Source of the DNA: JAGOSA01 sp043718505
GTDB taxonomy: Bacteria > Patescibacteriota > Minisyncoccia > Phycocordibacterales > UBA9973
Direction: 5' to 3'
DNA: 25,315 bases
Assembly: GCA_043718505.1 (NCBI GenBank)
Contig: JAYSVN010000007.1
Span: 1-25,315 of the forward strand
The translations under genes and the position numbers were made by a program. A model generated the notes under the pieces. It did no database searches. It was given only the letters and a program-made list of their open reading frames with translations, and had not been told where the DNA came from. Below, in pieces: positions 14,735 through 20,692 of this stretch (position 1 is its first letter; each line of letters starts with the position of its first letter).

Positions 14735-15148
14735 ATGAGCGAACACAAAAACCCTGAAAATACAGTCTTTATGAAGATTATTAATAAAGAGATCCCGGCA
14801 ACTATTGTCTACGAAGATGAGGAAGCGTTGGCATTTATAGATATTGCACCAGTAGTTAATGGACACTTACTGCTCATTCCTAAGCAACAGTATGTTTGGA
14901 TGGTGGACGTACCAGACGACTTACTGGGAAAAATGTTTATCAAAGCTAAAAAAATAATGGTCGCGATGGAAAAAGGTTTGAACTGTGATTACGTTCAGGT
15001 ATCTGTAGTTGGCAAAGATGTGCCGCATTTTCACATTCATCTTATCCCCCGCTTCTATAACGACAAGCTTCATGGCTGGCGAACGGGCAGCTATGCCGAC
15101 GGCGAAATGCAAACCATCGCAGACACGATTAAAAAAGAAATTAAGTAA
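14735..15148 (+). CDS. HIT-family nucleotide hydrolase/transferase
   Basis: 137 aa, a full single-domain HIT (histidine triad, HINT-like) protein. The triad HFHIHLIPR carries the catalytic His residues; the N-terminal half has the family's FMKIINKEIPATIVYEDEEA start and the NGHLLLIPK strand. Such enzymes hydrolyse nucleoside phosphoramidates, dinucleoside polyphosphates or similar adducts in the cytoplasm; the substrate cannot be told. The frame extends upstream through the recJ region, but the ATG at 14735 fits the family and has a TATACT box 8 nt before it. Ended by a strong terminator. Confidence 0.95.
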   Translation: MSEHKNPENTVFMKIINKEIPATIVYEDEEALAFIDIAPVVNGHLLLIPKQQYVWMVDVPDDLLGKMFIKAKKIMVAMEKGLNCDYVQVSVVGKDVPHFHIHLIPRFYNDKLHGWRTGSYADGEMQTIADTIKKEIK

Positions 15149-15163
15149 ACATAAAGACAAGAT

Positions 15164-15188
15164 AAAAACCCGTTCTGAGCGGGTTTTT
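15164..15188. terminator. Bidirectional terminator after the HIT gene
   Basis: Perfect 9-bp stem AAAAACCCG/CGGGTTTTT with a 7-nt loop and further T residues after it. It also serves the convergent 161-aa gene, whose stop is 5 nt away. Confidence 0.92.
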
Positions 15189-15192
15189 GTTT

Positions 15193-15678
15193 TTACAATG
15201 CTTTCTTGCAATGATCCTTGTAAATACCGTCTGCCATTTTTGATACCGCTATACGCCAGGCAGCATCAGGATCACTGGCAGTCGCAATAAGTTCACTACC
15301 GTCATTCACCTCACAAATTTCATAGACTTCGTAAGCGTCCTTTGTATTTCGCAAAGAAGCTTTAACCCAGGGTCCATGAAATTCCGGAGTAATACTAATC
15401 GTATACTCGGAAGCTAAAACGGCATTGGGTTGAAAAGAACTAAAAATTTTCTTGAGGTTACTGCAGAATTGCTTCTGTTTTTGATCAGTATCCTGGTTGA
15501 AGTCAATATTACAGACCACGACACTGTCTTCTTTGAAACTTTCGCTGGCATCAGCGTTGAGGTTGTCAGTGATCGCGCAAACGACTTTAAACGTTTTGCC
15601 GTAATTTGGATCTTGTTTGAGGGCAAGGTAGCAATGAGCCTTATTAGAAAAGATAATTGCTACTTTATAGATATCCAT
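15193..15678 (-). CDS. Hypothetical 161-aa cytoplasmic protein
   Basis: Start placed at the ATG at 15678 (MDIYKVAIIFSNKAHCYLAL), where a beta-strand-rich domain appears to begin. A GTG at 15753 would add 25 residues and has a TATAAC 8 nt upstream, so it is a real alternative. The strand VAIIFSNKAH and the later helix-strand LKKIFSSFQPNAVLASEY faintly recall formyltransferase-fold proteins such as PurN, but the catalytic Asn-x-His-Pro region is not visible, so I do not assign that function. No signal peptide. Convergent with the HIT gene. Confidence 0.65.
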   Translation of the reverse strand: MDIYKVAIIFSNKAHCYLALKQDPNYGKTFKVVCAITDNLNADASESFKEDSVVVCNIDFNQDTDQKQKQFCSNLKKIFSSFQPNAVLASEYTISITPEFHGPWVKASLRNTKDAYEVYEICEVNDGSELIATASDPDAAWRIAVSKMADGIYKDHCKKAL

Positions 15679-15760
15679 CAGCTTGGGGATTAGAGGATTA
15701 TGACTTATGTCTTTTTTGTTAGTATATACCCCCCTTGGTACCTGTAAAGACACAAGAGGG

Positions 15761-15769
15761 TGTTATAAT
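15761..15769 (+). promoter_or_regulatory. Extended -10 for the 795-aa protein gene
   Basis: TGT-TATAAT on the plus strand lies 27 nt before the ATG at 15797, giving a leader of about 20 nt without a Shine-Dalgarno sequence. The core TTATAA is self-complementary and also supplies a minus-strand TATAAC. Confidence 0.6.
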
Positions 15770-15796
15770 ACATCCATTACTCTTCAATGATTTTGT

Positions 15797-18184
15797 ATGG
15801 TTAACAAAGAATTACTCGATTACATACGTTCGGAATCCAAACGTGGCGTTCCGCAAACAACAATAAGGAGTCTTCTCATTCAAAATGGCTGGGAGGTTAA
15901 GGATGTTGATGAGGCCGAACATGTGCTTTCATCAACTCCGGAAATTGTTGCGCCGAAACCTATTACTCCGCTTGTTCAACCTATTATAAAACCTATTGTT
16001 CAGCCGATAATTCAGCCAACCGCAAAAACAGAATCGGTTGCAAAACCTGTTGAGCAAGTAAAACCAATTGAGCATAAGCCGGTAGTACCAATTCTTGAAG
16101 CTCTTAAACTTAAATCATTTAAACCTACCGAGCAATCAAAGCCAATTGAGAGGCCGCAAACTCAACCGATTACAAAACCAATCGTAGAACCCGTCGTCAA
16201 AGTAGAGCCAATCGCAAAAGTAGAACCGGTTATTAAACCAATAGTACAGCCGGTAATAAAAACGGAACCTCCTGTTGTAAAAGTAGAACCAATTGTAAAA
16301 CCTGCTGAGATAAAGCCTGTAGAAATTAAACCTATAGAAATAAAACCTACGGATACAAAACCAGTAGTAACACCACCCGTACAACAAGCTGAACAACCTG
16401 CCGTAAAACCAACTATCCAATCAAAAAAAGTCGGGCAATTTATACCGACTGGTGATTCAGTAGTAGTTGTAGACGCCCTCAGAAAAGCCCTTGAATCATT
16501 CAAGCCTGCTGTTCAGCCAGTTGCAAAACCTCAAGTTCAGCAAGTCGTAAAAAAAGTTGCAGAGCCTGTAACACCGATCGTGGAGCAAACTGCTCAAACT
16601 ATTGTTCAAAAACCTTCAACCGCTCCAGTTCTCAAAAAAGCGCTTGAAAAATTTGAAGAAAGTACTTTTGTAGCAGGTGCAGGCAAAGGAGAGCAGGTAA
16701 TTCAAACAAAAGTTGGAAAGCCAAATCCATCGCCATTTATCGAACAGCAAAGTTCATCCCGGCTACCACCTGCCGAAAAACCTGTACCACCTCAACCTAA
16801 AGTCACAAAACAGGAAGTTAAGCCTGAAGAAAAGATTCCGGTTGAACAAATTTACACCCCAACACCAAAAATTAAACGAAAATTAAAGCTACCGCTTATT
16901 ATTACTATTATTTTTCTTATTTTATTGAGCGGTGGTGTTGGCTACGCCTACTATACCGGCTACTTTGTTTCAATGACAAAAGTCAGTGCCCAGGCATACC
17001 AATCTGTACGAGAGGCCGCTAGTGGCGCATTTGAAACTACGGTTAGTATTGATATGAGTGGTGTCAAAAAGCAAGCTGACATTTTGGACACGTTACCGGG
17101 ATTTTCACCAAATATATCTTTTGAAGTTAGTGGCGCATTCGATCGGAATAAAAAAGACAGTCCCCTCTTTTCATCACTACTTTCTTTGAGAGCAGGTTCA
17201 TTCGCAATCGGGGCTGAAACAAGACTCGTCAATAAAACGATGTACCTCAATGCTTCAGAAATTCCGGCTATTCCTCTTGTTGATCTCAAAGGTTTGAAAA
17301 ATAAATGGGTTTCTTTCCCTTGGAGTAAAGATTCTAAACTCCAAGATTCATTGCCATTTTTGGGAAAAACAGCCGCAGATTCACCTGTCTTCAAAAAATT
17401 GTCTGATGAACAAAAAACATATGCAGCTGACCTGGCCCAAAATGCTCACCTTGTCTCAGTAACCAAGCGCCACGGCGAAACAGAAATGGAGGGTGTTCCG
17501 GTATATCATTTTGAATTTACTCTTGATCAGGGGGGTATTTATGCTTTTCTCTCAGAACTTGAAGCCTACGTACACAGTATAGCCAAAGAAGATCCTGTAC
17601 TTTTATCGTACAGCACTGAATCAATCAGTAACGATATTTCAAAAATCAGAGACTTTAAAGGTGAAGCCTGGATTGGAAAAACTGATTCCCTCCCCTACAA
17701 ACTTGCATTAACTTTTGCCAGCCAAGAAGGCGAAGACGCGACAAGTCTTGCTCAAATATCAATTAACTCTTTATTTAGTGATTGGAATACACCTGTAGTT
17801 GTGACTACACCAAACGTAAGCGTACCGATTACTACAATTCTCGGAGAAAATCCAAATGCAACAAAACCTGAACCAGAGAAAACGCCACCAGTAAAAGAAC
17901 CGGTCGTTCCAGACCCAGTTCCAACACCAAAGCCTAAACCTGAGCCGAAGCCAGCTCCAAAACCAACACCTGTACCAGAACCTGACCCACTACCAATCCC
18001 AACCGATCCAGATTCTGATTTCGACGAAAATTCAGTTGTAGACTTTCTTGATTCTCTACGACGAGCTATCGACTTTGCTTCGCGTGCTGAATTAGCCAAA
18101 CAGTATGGTATAGAAAATTATATCGGAACAGCTGAACAAAACATTGAACTCCTCAAGAAACTCCAGGAAGCAAACATTCGCTAG
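15797..18184 (+). CDS. Large single-pass membrane protein with Pro/Lys-rich repeats and an extracellular lipoprotein-like domain
   Basis: 795 aa. Residues 1-45 form a small helical domain (LLDYIRSESKRGVPQTTIRS then a GWEVKDVDEA helix) of a kind I recall at the N-terminus of Patescibacteria membrane proteins. Residues about 52-210 are Pro/Lys/Val/Ile-rich repeats (KPIVQP, KVEPI and KPIEI units), presumably an extended cytoplasmic spacer. A TM helix lies at about 364-386. Residues about 390-680 form a beta-rich outside domain (VSIDMSG, ISFEVSG, KWVSFPW, VYHFEFTLD, GEAWIGK) resembling LppX/LprG-like or DUF6612-like folds. A second Pro/Lys/Glu stretch (about 690-735) may cross the wall, followed by an acidic helical tail. 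Function unknown; architecture suggests a cell-envelope spanning protein. Confidence 0.85.
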   Translation: MVNKELLDYIRSESKRGVPQTTIRSLLIQNGWEVKDVDEAEHVLSSTPEIVAPKPITPLVQPIIKPIVQPIIQPTAKTESVAKPVEQVKPIEHKPVVPILEALKLKSFKPTEQSKPIERPQTQPITKPIVEPVVKVEPIAKVEPVIKPIVQPVIKTEPPVVKVEPIVKPAEIKPVEIKPIEIKPTDTKPVVTPPVQQAEQPAVKPTIQSKKVGQFIPTGDSVVVVDALRKALESFKPAVQPVAKPQVQQVVKKVAEPVTPIVEQTAQTIVQKPSTAPVLKKALEKFEESTFVAGAGKGEQVIQTKVGKPNPSPFIEQQSSSRLPPAEKPVPPQPKVTKQEVKPEEKIPVEQIYTPTPKIKRKLKLPLIITIIFLILLSGGVGYAYYTGYFVSMTKVSAQAYQSVREAASGAFETTVSIDMSGVKKQADILDTLPGFSPNISFEVSGAFDRNKKDSPLFSSLLSLRAGSFAIGAETRLVNKTMYLNASEIPAIPLVDLKGLKNKWVSFPWSKDSKLQDSLPFLGKTAADSPVFKKLSDEQKTYAADLAQNAHLVSVTKRHGETEMEGVPVYHFEFTLDQGGIYAFLSELEAYVHSIAKEDPVLLSYSTESISNDISKIRDFKGEAWIGKTDSLPYKLALTFASQEGEDATSLAQISINSLFSDWNTPVVVTTPNVSVPITTILGENPNATKPEPEKTPPVKEPVVPDPVPTPKPKPEPKPAPKPTPVPEPDPLPIPTDPDSDFDENSVVDFLDSLRRAIDFASRAELAKQYGIENYIGTAEQNIELLKKLQEANIR
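15950..16400 (+). repeat. In-gene Pro/Lys-rich degenerate repeats
   Basis: About 150 codons built from short units such as KPIVQP, KVEPI and KPIEI. Repetition is stronger in protein than in DNA, with third-position drift, so it is old. The opposite-strand Tyr/Phe-rich and Thr/Gly-rich frames here are shadows. Confidence 0.8.
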
Positions 18185-18196
18185 ATAAAATAATTA

Positions 18197-18210
18197 TTAA
18201 GTTTTCTTAA
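18197..18210. repeat. TTAAG-N4-CTTAA element, copy 2
   Basis: Same 14-mer as at 6345-6358, about 43 nt upstream of the response regulator -10 box, again followed by TTTTCC. A candidate operator for an autoregulated promoter; chance is possible in A/T-rich DNA. Confidence 0.4.
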
Positions 18211-18252
18211 AATCTTTTCCCCATCCTTAATTTTTTTTATTTAATCTCATCA

Positions 18253-18258
18253 TATAAT
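18253..18258 (+). promoter_or_regulatory. -10 box for the response regulator gene
   Basis: Perfect TATAAT ending 7 nt before the ATG at 18266, preceded by long T runs. It overlaps the earlier in-frame ATG at 18257, which argues against that start. Confidence 0.7.
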
Positions 18259-18265
18259 GCAAAAT

Positions 18266-18934
18266 ATGAGAATATTAATTATTGAAGATGACCAGGATAT
18301 TCGCCAAATGCTGGCATCGTACCTTGAGTCGGCTTGTTTTGCAGTTGATAGTACCGGGGACGGGATTGAAGGATCGTATTTAGCACGAACTAATGACTAC
18401 GACATTGTGCTGCTCGACTATATGCTTCCCGGAAAAGATGGTTTGCGTATTTGCCATGAAATACGTGAGAGCGGTAAAGTCATGCCTATCTTGATGATTA
18501 CAGTTCGTAATGAAATTGCTGATAAGGTTGAGCTCCTCAATCGTGGCGTCGATGACTATGTTACAAAACCATTTTCATTTGACGAGATTATGGCTCGGAT
18601 TAATGCCCTCATACGCAGGCCAAGACGCATTGAATCGCCTGTTATGCAGGTGGCTGATATTATTATTGATGCCAACCGCCAACGTGTTGTAAGAGGTAAT
18701 AAGGAAATTTATTTAACAAGAAAGGAATATTCTTTGCTCGAATACCTTGCACGCCATGAAGGACATGTTGTTTCGCGCGGGACCATTATGGAGCATGTTT
18801 GGGATATGGAGAGCGATCCTTTTTCAAATACTATCGAAGCTCACATTTTTAATCTGCGAAAGAAAATTAAGCGCGGCAAGACCGAACTCATTAGAACTAT
18901 CCCCGGACGTGGCTATATGCTTGATGCAAAATAA
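18266..18934 (+). CDS. OmpR/PhoB-family response regulator
   Basis: 222 aa. Residues 1-115 are a receiver domain: acidic pair D8-D9 (MRILIIEDD), phosphoacceptor D51 (VLLDYMLPG), T79, and K101 (TKPFSF). Residues about 125-222 are a winged-helix DNA-binding domain ending with the usual IRTIPGRGYML. It should bind DNA when phosphorylated, most likely by the histidine kinase encoded 235 nt downstream. All phospho-switch residues are intact. Start chosen at the second ATG because the first overlaps the -10 box. The upstream region carries the TTAAGnnnnCTTAA element. Likely targets, by position only, are this locus and the terpenoid genes. Confidence 0.96.
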   Translation: MRILIIEDDQDIRQMLASYLESACFAVDSTGDGIEGSYLARTNDYDIVLLDYMLPGKDGLRICHEIRESGKVMPILMITVRNEIADKVELLNRGVDDYVTKPFSFDEIMARINALIRRPRRIESPVMQVADIIIDANRQRVVRGNKEIYLTRKEYSLLEYLARHEGHVVSRGTIMEHVWDMESDPFSNTIEAHIFNLRKKIKRGKTELIRTIPGRGYMLDAK

Positions 18935-18966
18935 ATATACATTTAGAAAAAATTTATCATGGCTTC

Positions 18967-19083
18967 ATGTCAGTCTGCGATACTCTTTTTGAAGCAGACT
19001 TTAGTGGTCGAATAGATTTGCTTCACTTACCAACTGTCACATACACTTATGGCTACGATTTTAGAAAAAATACTTACGGATAA
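18967..19083 (+). CDS. Possible 38-aa small protein between regulator and kinase
   Basis: Begins MSVCDTLFEADFSG and ends DFRKNTYG. A TATCAT hexamer ends exactly 6 nt before the ATG, the window's leaderless pattern. Composition is protein-like, but it is short and I know no relative. It overlaps the next small frame by 35 nt in another phase, so one or both may be remnants of a frameshifted gene. Confidence 0.35.
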   Translation: MSVCDTLFEADFSGRIDLLHLPTVTYTYGYDFRKNTYG

Positions 19084-19156
19084 AGACGCTCGATCCCTGG
19101 AAACAGTGAGGGACATTTCCCTCGAGGCCGGAGAATTCGAGCCGTGGTGGGGCTAA
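19049..19156 (+). CDS. Possible 35-aa small protein before the kinase
   Basis: Begins MATILEKILTDKDARS and ends EAGEFEPWWG, 12 nt before the kinase ATG. The charged helical start and PWWG end look like protein rather than noise. No -10 or Shine-Dalgarno sequence is evident. It could be translated with the kinase, or be the tail of a frameshifted version of the preceding frame. Confidence 0.35.
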   Translation: MATILEKILTDKDARSLETVRDISLEAGEFEPWWG

Positions 19157-19161
19157 CATAA

Positions 19162-19247
19162 AAAAATAATGAGTACTTTATCTTTGCGAACTAAACGCAT
19201 AATCAATGCCTGCCAAGCGTGGTATAAGAAAAGTACTCATTATTTTT
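19162..19247 (+). repeat. 18-bp perfect inverted repeat enclosing the kinase start codon
   Basis: Arm 1 (19162-19179) contains the kinase ATG at 19169-19171. Arm 2 (19230-19247), AAAGTACTCATTATTTTT, is its exact reverse complement. The loop is 50 nt. In mRNA this would pair the start codon into a long A/U-rich stem. Confidence 0.8.
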
Positions 19248-20692
19248 ATTCCCGTTTTCTGGAGCCCCGTTCACTGAGAGAAGACGATAAACGCAGAGAG
19301 CGAATCCTGACACTTATTCTTTTTGTCATTCTCTTAATGACTATTGCTTTTGAAGTAGGATTAATCATTCAGCACTTCACACTCGGTGAAAACTATCGCG
19401 GCGTTCCGGTACCTATCTTCACTATATTTCTCGCAGTTTACACAGGCCTCTATATTGCAACCCGAAAGGGTTATTACGTAATTGCAAGTTATATATTTAT
19501 AACTATATTCTTTGCCGGAGCTTTTTACAGTAGTTATATGTGGGGCGCCAGTATGCCTATGGGACTTTTGGCATACGGACTTATCGTAACTATGGCAAGT
19601 ATTGTGGTCAGTAGTCGGTTCGGTTTTATTGTGGCAGTTGTCGCGTGCGCTGTAATTATTGTAATTGGTCTCAGGGAACACGCCGCGACGACATTGCCCG
19701 ACTGGAAACTACATGCCATTAAGACAAGTGATGTTATCGGCTACAGTGTCATGATCGGTATCACTGCTCTCCTTTCGAGGCTATCAAACAGAGAAATGGA
19801 AAAATCACTCCACCGTGCAAGAACTTCGGAGCTGGCGCTTAAAGAAGAGCGCGACAACCTGGAAACTTTAGTAGAGACACGAACTAAGGCTCTTCGCGAA
19901 TTAGAGCGCGAGAGAATGCGGGAACTGTACCGTTTTGCCGAATTTGGCAAATTGTCAGGCGGTATCTTTCACGACCTTCTCAACCCCCTAACTGCTGTAT
20001 CACTTTCAGTATCAAAATTATCGGCAGTCGACACCTTGCTTGGTAATAAAGATGAAGTCGCAAAATCAATCCAAACGGCTGTTCAGGCTACCAAGCGCAT
20101 GGAACAATTCATGGGCAGTATTAGAAAACAAATTAAATCAGAAGATATTCGCCGACATTTTCTGCTCAATGAAGAAATCAATGATGCCATAGCAATTATG
20201 GCTTACAAAGCCGGCACCATGGGAGTTACGATTAATTTTGAGACTGAGGAGAAAATATCTTTCTCAGGTAATCCGCTTAAATTCAATCAGGTGATAACCA
20301 ACCTGATCGCAAACGCTATTGATGCCTATGATAAAGATACTGGAAATACAGAAGAACGGATTAACGGCAAAAGGATGGTTTTTATTAAACTTGATAGTAA
20401 TGAAGAATACATTACATGTTCAGTTACCGATCATGGCCGTGGAATGAGCGAAGAAACAAAAAATAAAATTTTCACACCATTTTTCACAACTAAGGAAAAA
20501 GGTTTAGGACTTGGACTCTCAACAACCAAAGATATTATTGAGGAACATTTTGGCGGCACTCTTATTTGTCAGAGTGAAATAGACGAAGGCACCTGTTTTA
20601 CAATAACTCTTCCAAACAGACATGATGAACCACAAACTAAAAAAGAAAATACAGAAGAGCATACAACTGGGGTGGCAGTTCCTGGTAACTGA
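19169..20692 (+). CDS. Membrane sensor histidine kinase
   Basis: 507 aa. Residues 1-44 are a basic cytoplasmic leader; about six TM helices follow (46-68, 80-97, 103-121, 128-146, 151-168, 185-203) with only very short outside loops, so it may sense something in the membrane. A coiled coil spans 207-252. The phosphoacceptor box GGIFHDLLNPLTAV has H268. The ATPase domain has the N box NLIANAIDAY (378-387), DHGRGM (421-426), FTPFFTTK, and GLGLGLST. All catalytic boxes are intact. The last ~25 residues are a polar tail overlapped by the terpene cyclase frame for 71 nt. TAACAT lies 9 nt before the ATG. Likely partner: the upstream OmpR-type regulator. Confidence 0.95.
   Translation: MSTLSLRTKRIINACQAWYKKSTHYFYSRFLEPRSLREDDKRRERILTLILFVILLMTIAFEVGLIIQHFTLGENYRGVPVPIFTIFLAVYTGLYIATRKGYYVIASYIFITIFFAGAFYSSYMWGASMPMGLLAYGLIVTMASIVVSSRFGFIVAVVACAVIIVIGLREHAATTLPDWKLHAIKTSDVIGYSVMIGITALLSRLSNREMEKSLHRARTSELALKEERDNLETLVETRTKALRELERERMRELYRFAEFGKLSGGIFHDLLNPLTAVSLSVSKLSAVDTLLGNKDEVAKSIQTAVQATKRMEQFMGSIRKQIKSEDIRRHFLLNEEINDAIAIMAYKAGTMGVTINFETEEKISFSGNPLKFNQVITNLIANAIDAYDKDTGNTEERINGKRMVFIKLDSNEEYITCSVTDHGRGMSEETKNKIFTPFFTTKEKGLGLGLSTTKDIIEEHFGGTLICQSEIDEGTCFTITLPNRHDEPQTKKENTEEHTTGVAVPGN

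Noticed and set aside
15193..15678. Assigning the 161-aa protein as a PurN-type formyltransferase
   Set aside because: Only a faint strand-helix resemblance; the catalytic Asn/His-Pro/Asp residues are not visible.
16136..16503. Minus-strand Tyr/Phe-rich and Thr/Gly-rich frames, and the idea of a CRISPR-like repeat array
   Set aside because: They are shadows of the Pro/Lys-rich coding repeats; the DNA units are unequal and in frame, with no constant repeat or spacer length.
18257..18259. Earlier in-frame ATG for the response regulator
   Set aside because: It overlaps the perfect TATAAT box; the ATG at 18266 gives the canonical MRILIIEDD start and the usual 7-nt spacing.
20690..20692. Possible UGA recoding (glycine) as in some Patescibacteria
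   Set aside because: The kinase gene ends naturally at TGA and no conserved domain needs a UGA read through, so the standard bacterial code fits.
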